A stretch of DNA of 30,175 bases. Source: Acrasis kona (Eukaryota; Heterolobosea; Eutetramitea; Acrasida; Acrasidae). Position numbers and translations under genes: made by a program. The stretch covers positions 1 to 30,175 of the forward strand of contig JAOPGA020000129.1 of assembly GCA_026419775.2 (NCBI GenBank), given 5' to 3'. Shown here piece after piece: positions 9,080 to 16,849 of the stretch (its first letter is position 1; every line of letters begins with the position of its first letter). The notes beneath the pieces are model-generated. The model was not told the origin of the DNA. It searched no databases and saw only the letters and a list, made by a program, of their open reading frames with translations.

Positions 9080-9204
9080 TGTAGGTATGCGTGTTAGGGC
9101 CTCTACATTAAAGTTAAGCAGCAAGTTAATTAATTAAGGGAACGCGTGTTGGGGCCTCCTTAATTAATGAGAGTATAGTGGGAATGCGTGTTGGGGCCTC
9201 CACT
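9080..9204. repeat. Three hairpins with one conserved 18-nt loop and different stems
   Basis: Hairpin 1: TGTAG (9080-9084), loop GTATGCGTGTTAGGGCCT, CTACA (9103-9107). Hairpin 2: ATTAATTAAGG (9129-9139), loop GAACGCGTGTTGGGGCCT, CCTTAATTAAT (9158-9168). Hairpin 3: AGTGG (9177-9181), loop GAATGCGTGTTGGGGCCT, CCACT (9200-9204). All three loops are exactly 18 nt and differ at four positions in total, while the stems share almost no sequence yet each is self-complementary. That is a compensatory pattern, as expected for a selected RNA or single-stranded DNA structure. The block lies 240-365 bp upstream of the minus-strand RGG-box ORF. Confidence 0.75.
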
Positions 9205-9391
9205 CAAGACAGAAATGAAACAGAGCGGGACTTGAACATTAACATGCAAACGGATATTGCGGAAGGGGAAACAATATTAACATTAACAACAATAAAACAA
9301 GACATAATTTAAAGTTAAGATTACTTTATGTGAAAAAAAAAAGAAAGAAGTGAAAAAAAGAAAAGAGAATACTAAATGTAGTACGTCTAGA

Positions 9392-9684
9392 GAGCGCAGC
9401 CTTTAGGCGAAGCGGAAACATTGGAGGGACTTAATTCTTGGGAAGTGGGATTAAAATTTCTAGAAAGTGGGATTTATAATCTAGAAAGTGGGCTCGCAGC
9501 GCCTTCGGCACTGCTCCTGAGCGCAGCCTTTAGGCGAAGCGGAAACTTAGTTGGACTCGATTCTTGAAGAGTGGGACTTCAAGTCTAGAAAGTGGGAATA
9601 AATTTCTAGAAAGTGGATTTATAATCCAGAAAGTGGGATTTATAATCCAAAAGGTGGGCTCGCAGCGCCTTCGGCACTGCTCCT
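9392..9684. repeat. Two-unit compound repeat with GC-rich hairpin caps
   Basis: Unit 1 (9392-9518) and unit 2 (9519-9684) each open with an identical 28-base cap (GAGCGCAGCCTTTAGGCG then AAGCGGAAAC), which can fold by GCC-TTTA-GGC. Each then carries a run of imperfect 21-24-bp repeats (core AGAAAGTGGGATTTATAATC; about three in unit 1 and five in unit 2) and closes with GGGCTCGCAGCGCCTTCGG then CACTGCTCCT. In the closing cap GCAGCGCCTTCGGCACTGC (9496-9514 and 9662-9680) folds as a hairpin. The GC-rich caps stand out sharply from the AT-rich surroundings. Confidence 0.8.
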
Positions 9685-9833
9685 GTAATAATATTCATCT
9701 TTATTACCTGTATTGTCACTTCTTGTACACTACGTGTAAAGAATAAGTGTGAGAATAACTTATACACAGAATTTATTTTCATCTTCCCGCCATCGATTTT
9801 TTTGGATCCTTCTCACACGAAAATCCTACAGAC

Positions 9834-9977
9834 ATGTTAATCGAGCGACATACCAGGGATGCTGTGGTGATGGCTGTCATAAACGGTCGAACAATCCCGA
9901 TACCAAACATGGTCTACATTGAACCAGAATCTCGTATTGCAGCTGTGGCGTCGTTTGTGTTGGCTACCAATGGATGA
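9834..9977 (+). CDS. Possible 47-residue small protein, unrecognised
   Basis: ATG 9834 to TGA 9975 encodes 47 residues starting MLIERHTRDAVVMAVINGRT and ending FVLATNG. Composition is protein-like, rich in Val, Ala and Ile with balanced charge, and unlike the AT-rich noncoding flanks. No family is recognised. It could be a small gene, an exon of a larger one, or a remnant. Confidence 0.3.
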   Translation: MLIERHTRDAVVMAVINGRTIPIPNMVYIEPESRIAAVASFVLATNG

Positions 9978-10326
9978 GGATTACAAACACCCGCCAGATG
10001 CAGTGGTATTCTGAACAGTTATATATATGACTATTAAATATCGTTTTCTGTTAAAACTACGACTTTTATATTTTCTTCCGTCCATCCCTTTACTCATGCC
10101 TTCATGCCCTGAGTTTGAGTAAAAGAACTAGATTGTAAAGCTATGGGCATTCTGAAATCGAACCCTTTTCAAACCCCTGTGGTGTAATAAATCATTGGCG
10201 AGGACATACGGAGAAAGAAAGAGCTCCATAACACATGTACAAATAAATACAATTCGTTTTTGAAATGTGACTCTTCTCCTGTCAACCAAGTCATTGTCTT
10301 GTTTGGTGGTAAAATTCCTCCCAGGC
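9978..10326. other. Intergenic; no recognised feature
   Basis: Upstream region of the Rab32-like gene. AT-rich, with short T tracts and TATATATATGA near 10020-10030. No convincing frame, RNA gene or repeat. Confidence 0.4.
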
Positions 10327-11109
10327 ATGATAAACAACGACGATGGGGTGTCCATGAGTGTAGATTATTGTGACCACTTACACAATGGAACGAAACACAA
10401 CAAAGGAAAAACACACAATGAAATACAGTTCAAGGTTATAGTGGTAGGAGAACAAGGTGTGGGGAAGGTATTTTCACAATTTACACGAGCTAATAACAAG
10501 CAGACGTCCCTCATTAAGCGGCATGTGAACGGTGAGTATGCATCTACTACCAAACCTACTATTGGTGTGGATTTTGCCATTAAAAAGCATAAAATTGATA
10601 GAAACACATATGCTGTTGTTCAATATTGGGACATTGCCGGACAAGTAATGATTGAAATACTACCTCTTTACTAAATCTTTTACTTTTAGGAGCGTTTTCA
10701 CAAAATGACCCGTGTATATTATGATAGAGCTGTCGCCGCTTTAGTAGTGTTCGACATTACAAAGCCACAAACCTTCCACGCCGTTGAAAAGTGGAAAAAT
10801 GACATTGACCAGAAGGTGTTTCTACCAGACATGCAACCTATAACATGTATATTGGTGGGAAACAAGGCCGACATTGTCAACCATTATAAAATACCAATGG
10901 AAGATATATCGAACTTTTGCAGGCAACGTGGATTTGACGCCTTTTTTGAGACATCAGCATCTTTAAACAAAAATGTGGAACAATGTTTTAAATTCTTAGT
11001 TAAACAAGTTTTAAAGAAAAATGGAAGCACACTACCAAGAGAGGAATGTGATTGTATACGGTTGGATAGGCCAGTTCGGAATAGAACCGATGATTATTAC
11101 TGCTGTTGA
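10327..11109 (+). CDS. Rab32/38-like small GTPase
   Basis: Membrane-trafficking GTPase of the Rab family. Exons 10327-10467, 10504-10644 and 10690-11109 (introns of 36 and 45 nt, both phase 0) give 233 residues. G1 GEQGVGKT is completed across the first intron (residues 41-48). G2 is PTIGVDF, G3 WDIAGQE (89-95, across the second intron), G4 GNKAD and G5 ETSAS. The Ile in WDIAGQ in place of the usual Thr, together with MTRVYYDRAVAALVVFDI and VEKWKNDIDQKVFLP, is the Rab32/Rab38 signature; this group acts on lysosome-related organelles, phagosomes and mitochondria-associated membranes. The C-terminus YYCC carries the double cysteine for prenylation. ATG 10327 gives an N-terminal extension of about 34 residues before the G domain, common in this subfamily. 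Confidence 0.92.
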
Positions 11110-11404
11110 ACGCTGCCTATCTTTTGCTAGGAATAGAATTTGTTAAAGCTCTATATACGTAGAAATATATATTGTTCTTTTACCTCTTCAATTAACCTTT
11201 TGTTCGTGTGTGAAGTTCTATATGTTACAATTCTTCTCCGTTCAAAAACTCCGAAACGAATCTCCTTTACGGCGGCTGTGGTTGTGTTTGATAAAAGCAA
11301 TTGGGTACAACTTCTTTCGGTGTAAGTTGGACCGAAGTTGTAATCGGTTTTAGTTTCAAAAGAATTGATGGTTTATATATAATAATGTGCTATTTTTTAT
11401 TTTT
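11110..11404. other. Convergent intergenic region
   Basis: Lies between the 3' ends of the Rab32-like gene and the stefin gene. AT-rich, with TATATATAATAATG near 11373-11386. No coding frame I trust. Confidence 0.4.
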
Positions 11405-11737
11405 CTAAAAGTATTGTATTTCTTGATCTTTTGTCTTGTTCTCCTCCAAGTTGGACAGCTGGACGTTTCTTGAAAGATCCCTATATATTCTCAAATGAAT
11501 GTGCTCTCCGTTGCCAACGTGGACTTTAACAAAAAAGTTTGTTCCAGCGACCTAAATGTCGGCTTATAATTTGAATTGTGTATTATGACCTACCACTTGT
11601 GTCTTATATTCAACAGGTTCAAAGACTTCAAAATTCTTATTTGTTCTCTTTTCTACTTCTGACCTGACAAGATCACAAACTTCGTTACATGTTGAATCTG
11701 CAGGCTTTGATTCCTTCGTCGCACCACCCATAACCAT
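11405..11737 (-). CDS. Stefin (type 1 cystatin), cysteine protease inhibitor
   Basis: Intracellular inhibitor of papain-like proteases such as cathepsins. Exon 1 is 11737-11594 and exon 2 is 11551-11405, separated by a 42-nt intron (GTAGGT...TTTAG, phase 0); the product is 96 residues, against 98 for human cystatin B. Seen: N-terminal MVMGGA with the conserved glycines that enter the protease cleft, VRSEVEKRTNKNF, PVEYKTQV, then QVVAG formed exactly at the splice junction (Q47-V48 | V49-A50-G51), TNFFVKVHVG, and the C-terminus DQEIQYF matching the ELTYF end of stefins. No signal peptide and no cysteine pairs, which fits type 1. The intron interrupts the diagnostic motif, so the gene is not visible as one open frame. 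It is divergent from the TPR-like gene, with 52 bp between start codons. Confidence 0.93.
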
Positions 11738-11789
11738 GTTGTTTTTTTGATTTGAACTCAACCTGATGATAAAGATAGAATTGTAAGGA
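11738..11789. promoter_or_regulatory. Short bidirectional promoter region
   Basis: 52 bp separate the start codons of the stefin gene (minus) and the TPR-like membrane protein gene (plus), so both 5' leaders and the shared promoter must overlap here or extend into the genes. It holds a run of seven T (AAAAAAAC on the minus strand just before the stefin ATG). No specific factor site is recognised. Confidence 0.4.
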
Positions 11790-12898
11790 ATGGAGCACCA
11801 TCCAGACTTTGTGCTAGACTCATACAAAAGAATAGCAAGCAACGAGGACAGTCTTACCATATTAGAAATGTTCTCAAGAGCGATTAATCCTGAAAGTCCC
11901 AGATGGTACTGCATGCCGTTCAAAAATGAAAGTCATGAGTCCAGAATGGAAACATGGAAAATCACAAGGGATGTGAGTTGTTCCACGAAAAATTGAAATA
12001 AAATTGATAGGAAATGTATTCGCAATTAAAAGAAAAGTCCCAAACATCCAACATGAACGCCTACCACAACTGCGCAGTTCTAAATTTTCTTTTAGGCGAA
12101 CGCGATACTTGCTTTAAATTTATGGATTTATTAATAGAAAAGGATGAACACCTAGAATACGTCAAGTCTTTGTGGTAAGTTCTGAAATCTTTTTTATAGA
12201 TTTTTAAAACTTATAGTTACTTCTACTTGTGCACAAACCAAATAGAAGAAGCATCATCTATTCTTCTACATCTTTTAGATCAGGATCCGATCGATTTCTA
12301 CTCCATGTATCTTTGTTGCCGTTTGCTATCAAAACTTTTTGATACAAATGACGAGGCCAACTCCAGTATAAAAACATTTAGAGATCAGCTGATTAGTTTG
12401 ATCTGCACATACAAGCCGAAGAATGGTTTATATAAATTATACGAAGAGCATTATAGGAAGGGAAATGGATATCGTGATTTTGACATCACACCAGATGAAG
12501 CACGCATTCAATGCATGACTTACGTAAACACACTAGTTCACAATAAGAAATTTACAAGAGACGTTGTTAAAAAACCGACACTTTTTGACTCCATCTTGAA
12601 CTTTTTTTCTTTTTATCTTCCACACATTAAAATGCTTTTAAATTTATTTGCAGTTTTTGCAACTGTTGCTGGTTTTGCATCAGCTACACGCACATTGTCC
12701 TTTTCTAAAAAAAAGAAAAACAGCCCAATGTTGACCTCAATACAAAACTCTTTTTTTGAGAGGAACCAGGACGTGCAAAATTTTTTAAATGTAGAGACAC
12801 GACCTTATAATGTAAACACAATAGAATCAAGTCGTGATAACATTAAGGTTATAACAAGACCTCTTGTTAAAGATTGGAGAAATGTAAATAAAAAGTGA
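11790..12898 (+). CDS. TPR-like protein with C-terminal membrane segment
   Basis: Exons 11790-11972, 12011-12174 and 12217-12898 (introns of 38 and 42 nt, phases 0 and 2) give 342 residues. An alternative acceptor at 12199 in the second intron would create an immediate stop, so 12216 is chosen. The middle shows paired helices of TPR type (YHNCAVLNFLLGERDTCFKF, then IEEASSILLHLLDQDP). A hydrophobic segment (MLLNLFAVFATVAGFASA, about residues 260-280) is followed by a Lys-rich patch SKKKKN, which suggests a single membrane span with a cytosolic basic flank, then about 60 polar residues. No named family is recognised; tail-anchored organelle adaptors are a possible analogy only. ATTAAA just after the stop may be the poly(A) signal. 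Confidence 0.75.
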
Positions 12899-13008
12899 TT
12901 AAAGTTTATTGTCTTTGTTTTGTGATTGACCAGTCTATTCGCTCTGTACCAGCCCATCGAACTTGACAGACATCTGTCTCAGAACATCCAGCAGATAAAA
13001 AGTTTTGT

Positions 13009-13331
13009 TTATTTCGACGATTGTTTTAATTTGTCTTTTAGTTCTTGGTTCTCTTTTTTTAAACTCGTACTAAAAAATGTTAAATCATTCTTCAAAGTGA
13101 AACTTACATTTTAGATTTGTATCCCTCTATGATTGTATTGATATCCTTCTTCATCTTTTGTATAACTTCTTCTTGTACTGCGATCAAAGAGTCGTAATGT
13201 GCCTTCGACACAAGCTCATCTTCGTCATTTTTAAATGTTCCTGGCGGTGTTCCTGGCGGTGTTTTGGGCTCGCTATCATTATTTGTAACTTCTTCTAACT
13301 TTCTCTTTTTACTGTTAGCATCGTCTGACAT
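13009..13331 (-). CDS. Small coiled-coil protein with basic nuclear-type motif
   Basis: Exon 1 is 13331-13108 and exon 2 is 13069-13009, joined across a 38-nt intron (GTAAGT...TTTTTTAG, phase 2), giving 94 residues. Start chosen at ATG 13331 (MSDDANSKKRKLEEV), because the longer open frame upstream overlaps the promoter region of the divergent nuclease gene. KKRK may be a nuclear localisation signal. A Pro/Thr-rich linker (PKTPPGTPPGT) precedes a coiled coil that continues across the intron (VIQKMKKDINTIIEGYKSK, then LKKENQELKDKLKQ). The continuity of the heptad pattern supports the intron. No family recognised. Confidence 0.75.
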
Positions 13332-13432
13332 TGCTGTTTGGTTGATGGTTACAATTTGTTGGTGTGTAAATAATCTGGGAGTGAACTCAACCACGCTTAA
13401 TTGATATACTTGAACAAAAGAAGGAGAGGACA
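13332..13432. promoter_or_regulatory. Divergent promoter region
   Basis: 101 bp between the start codons of the small coiled-coil gene (minus) and the XRN-like gene (plus). It contains no other gene. No individual motif can be named with confidence. Confidence 0.35.
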
Positions 13433-15554
13433 ATGGGCGTTTCTGATTTTTTCCCAAACATCAAAAATATATTTGATCTTCGAAGTATTGTTAGTCATCA
13501 CAATTTCAAGTCAAGAGGAAAAAATGATCAGTTTCATTCCATTTATTTTGATATCAACAGTTTACTATACCCCGTAGGTATGTTAATATTTGGGCAGTGT
13601 CTTTAACATTTTTAGCATTCTCCTCATATAGTCAGAAGCAGTTCTTCCTAAAGCTATTATACCTGCTTCGAGATTTTCTAAGCACGCACGACGCGACCGA
13701 GTCGGTATTTTTTGCAGTTGATGGTCCAGGTACATTAAATAATAATTTTATATAAAATTAATTCAAAAAGGACCAAGAGCAAAGCTCATCACCCAGCGCA
13801 GCAGGCGCTACAGAAAGTATATTGATGACGATTCAACCCTCGAGGAACACGAATTATTCCTTCTGAGACGCGAAATAAGTCTTCTCAAAAAAAAACAGAA
13901 AAAGATTGATTCTCGCTTGTTCACTCCGGGCACCGAGACAATGGACCATCTAAAGCAAGTCATCTGCTGGCTTGCTTATAGAATCATAAAAACAGGTGAT
14001 TATAAACCAAATAAATCCTATGTGTCCGCAGCCGACCATGAAGGAGAAGGTGAATATAAAATCTTTGAACACCTCCATTCGGATCTAGGCAAAGACATTA
14101 ATGTAAAAGAAAAGAAAAAAGTTTTAATTGTTGGTGGTGATTCTGATCTCATCTTGTATGGTCTTCAGTCAACTAAATTCTGTCACTTGTTTGTTTCACA
14201 GATAGATGGTAGCAAATATAAAAAATATGATTGCAATGAGATTCGAGCACAATTGTCTCAAATTACAAATTGCAAGAATGTAGAGCAGGAGGAACGTGTC
14301 ATTGACGACTTTTGTTTTTTAGCATTATTGTCTGGTAATGACTATGTTCCGAAGCTTAAAGGTTACAATTTTGTAAAGTCGTGGCAGGAGTACTTAAAAT
14401 ATAAAATGGTACATCCAGATGAATTTCTTGTTGAGATTTCAAATGAGAATCTCAAAAATCCTCAGGAAATTAGCATGACCTTGAACCAAAACATGCTGAA
14501 GGCAATTGTGGAGGCAAATATTGTCGGTAATTTCAGAAAAGTCTCCACTCCCAAGAGTAAATCAGTAGTGAATTACAAAAATGTTGTGAACATCATTTTT
14601 AAGAAATGTTATGGTAAATTTCCTAGATATAGTGTTGTTCCGGGTGATTCTGTTGTTGTTCATCTGAAATATGTACATCGTTTGATTGGCGTGGGTGAAT
14701 CTTTAAGCAGTAATAGCGCTGAAATAAATGCAGCTCAAGATGCGTTGTTAGGTCCTTCGTCCGGTCTCTATCACCTCCTAAATGATGATTTTGGTATCTC
14801 CGAAAGTTGTTACAAAAAACTAATTTCTTGTGTTTGTAACGAAAAAGAAAGTCGAGACAAACAAAGTCCACAAGATCAAACAACTCAATTAAACTCGTAT
14901 CTAGAGGGTATCTTGTGGACATTGTCTTATCTAAAGGCACAGTGTTTAAACTTTTCTTTCCACTTTCCTTATGATTCTCCACAAGTGTCGGATCTGCTCA
15001 AAGTAGATGATAAATTTATAACATCCTTAAATCATACTTATAGCCTTGAGTCGTGCCTTACCGTTCCTGAATTTATGATGTCTGTTTTTAATTATGGTTG
15101 TAGAGATCACATTCCTTACAACCAAATTAGAGATTTGATGAGCAAAGATAGTGTTGTTGCTGATCTGTATCATGGCGATTTCGATGTGATACAGAACCGA
15201 TGGAAGGAGGAAGATAGCATAGATCGTATGAGAAATGCCGTACGTTCTTCCTCTTTTGAGATGGTTCCTTTGCAGCCAACCATAAGGTACTCGGCTAGTG
15301 GTGAAAGCGAAAATGCTGTTGAACCTCTCAATAATAGTGGACTGAATATAAATGAGTCGGTGTTTTTTAAGAATAAGGCCAAGGTAGGAAGGAATGTTGC
15401 TGTTCACACTGAGCTAAAGCGTCCTCATGTTTTGTATGGACACAATCACCCTCTACAAAGGACACCTAAAAGTGATGTACATCAAAGAAGAGCGTATGCT
15501 ACTGTTGCATCAAGAGCAGGTCTATTGGTATCACGTGTGTTGAGGTTGTTGTAG
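13433..15554 (+). CDS. XRN-like 5'-3' exoribonuclease with dsRBD-like insert
   Basis: Exons 13433-13577, 13616-13729 and 13771-15554 (introns of 38 and 41 nt, both phase 1) give 680 residues. XRN features in order: MGVSDFFPNIKNIF at the N-terminus, YFDINSLLYPVA, VDGPGPRAKLITQRSRRY (compare DGVAPRAKMNQQR in XRN1/XRN2), AADHEGEGEYKIFEHL (about 174-189), VGGDSDLILYGL (about 207-218) and LALLSGNDYVPKLKGY (about 270-285). These cover the acidic metal-binding residues. Between about 353 and 414 a segment resembles a double-stranded RNA-binding domain (KFPRYSVVPGDS, then GVGESLSSNSAEINAAQDAL), though lysines of the usual KKxAK motif are missing. Shorter than XRN1 or XRN2 and divergent. Expected role: processive degradation of 5'-monophosphate RNA. 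AATAAA at 15558-15563. Confidence 0.85.
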
Positions 15555-15609
15555 AAAAATAAATTCTTTTCAAAGTAGTTTGATGTTAACATTTTAATCA
15601 TCTCCGAAA

Positions 15610-16557
15610 ATGGAACTGAACAATGGAAATTGTAATGATAGTTGGACAACTCTCCGCACAAGTTCTTATGATGACAAAAATATAAATATGATCAAACCAC
15701 GTATCGGTATATTTGGAGTTGGAGAGATGGGGGCTGCTGTTGGCAGAAAACTCGTCGAGTCTGGATACTCTGTAAAAGTTGATGTGACAGGAAGATCTGA
15801 ACGTTCAATCAAAAGAGTCAAAGACTACAATCTATCTACAACCACAACCATAAAATTACTAACAAGCTCAGATGTACTACTGTCAATAGTCCCCCCTGAG
15901 AAGGCATTTGTTGTAGCGACGACAGTTGCGAATCAACTAAGTGGGCTCGAGAACAAACCACTCTACGTTGATTGCAACGCTGTGAGTCCTAACACTATAC
16001 AAAAAATATATGAATTGTTCCAAGAGAGAAATTTGAACTTCTTAGATGCATGCATCATTGGTAATCCTCCCACACAAACAAATAACCCCACGTTCTACGC
16101 ATCTGGAACAGAAGAAAACATCGACACATTTAAACAACTACATGACCAAGGACAGGGTTTAAACATTAAAGTAGCAGGGCAAAACGTAGGAGCAGCAAGT
16201 GCCCTAAAAATGTCTTACTCAGGAATTCACAAGGGCATTTTCGCCATTGTATCAGCAATGACCATTGCTGCAGAGAAGCATGGCGCTTTAGATGGCTTGT
16301 TGGGAGAATTAGCATGCTCCGGCATTCCTCAGCTTGAAAAGGCAAAGAACTTGACAAACTTTTTGGGACCCAGAGCATATCGATTTGGTTTTGAAATGAG
16401 GGAGATTTCGGAATTTGCTGGACACGAAGATGCAGAGGGTTCGATTTATAATGGCATTGCAAACTTTTACGATAGGATTGCGATGGATAAGAACAATAAT
16501 ACAACAGGGGAGTGGTCTGTTCTTGAGGATGTTTCCAAAAAGGCCAACTCAAAGTGA
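15610..16557 (+). CDS. NAD(P)-dependent dehydrogenase, 6PGDH/beta-hydroxyacid type with DUF1932
   Basis: 315 residues, no intron. After about 30 residues of N-terminal extension comes a Rossmann fold with GVGEMG (36-41). LLSIVPPEKA and YVDCNAVSPNT follow the pattern of the NAD-binding domain of 6-phosphogluconate and 3-hydroxyisobutyrate dehydrogenases. GAASALKMSYSGIHKG contains the conserved catalytic Lys of the superfamily and is typical of proteins with a C-terminal DUF1932 domain. Substrate unknown. The start lies 55 bp after the stop of the XRN-like gene, so the two are tightly packed on one strand. Lack of introns sets it apart from most neighbours and is compatible with bacterial or fungal-like origin, but is not proof of transfer. 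Confidence 0.85.
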   Translation: MELNNGNCNDSWTTLRTSSYDDKNINMIKPRIGIFGVGEMGAAVGRKLVESGYSVKVDVTGRSERSIKRVKDYNLSTTTTIKLLTSSDVLLSIVPPEKAFVVATTVANQLSGLENKPLYVDCNAVSPNTIQKIYELFQERNLNFLDACIIGNPPTQTNNPTFYASGTEENIDTFKQLHDQGQGLNIKVAGQNVGAASALKMSYSGIHKGIFAIVSAMTIAAEKHGALDGLLGELACSGIPQLEKAKNLTNFLGPRAYRFGFEMREISEFAGHEDAEGSIYNGIANFYDRIAMDKNNNTTGEWSVLEDVSKKANSK

Positions 16558-16676
16558 TGAAATGTAGATCAAAAAAGTTATTAAAAGATGTTATTCTGTT
16601 TTACAATTGTATCTGATTATAATTGGCTACCCCACAGGCGAGGACAGTGTACGCATGAAAGGAAAAAAACATTGTA

Positions 16677-16792
16677 TTGTGGATTTCGGTATTCCTTGAC
16701 GGATTTAGTGTCTATTTTCAGTTCATTTTAGCCTAAAATAAATCGATTTTAAGCAGTTCGAGTTTCAATTCCGTTCTGTTTTTGCTTCTTTT
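16677..16792 (+). repeat. Left terminal inverted repeat of the Tc1-type element
   Basis: Begins TTGTGGATTTCGGTATTCC, contains TTTAGCCTAAAATAAATCG and ends near GTTTTTGCTTCTTTT. Pairs with 19149-19264. Weaker similarity with small indels continues to about 16804. Confidence 0.92.
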
Positions 16793-16849
16793 CCGTTCTG
16801 TTTTTATTTGAATTTAACTTCCAACACGGAACACAAAAAACAAAAAAAC

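Noticed and set aside
10468-10503. Defective Rab with an insertion in the P-loop
   Set aside because: The insertion is a clean 36-nt GT-AG intron; removal restores GVGKTSL.
11140-11325. 61-residue plus-strand frame after the Rab gene
   Set aside because: No similarity, poor composition, and it falls in the shared 3' region of two convergent genes.
11738-11923. Longer N-terminus for the stefin (start at 11923)
   Set aside because: The extra 62 residues overlap the divergent TPR-like gene and do not resemble a stefin; ATG 11737 gives the family's normal length.
12200-12216. Alternative acceptor at 12199 for the second intron of the TPR-like gene
   Set aside because: It would create an immediate TGA stop, whereas the acceptor at 12216 keeps the frame.
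14623-14982. 119-residue minus-strand frame, and two more at 15027-15407
   Set aside because: Antisense shadows of the XRN-like coding exon with no matching motifs.
16166-16552. 128-residue minus-strand frame
   Set aside because: Antisense shadow of the dehydrogenase gene; composition is not protein-like.
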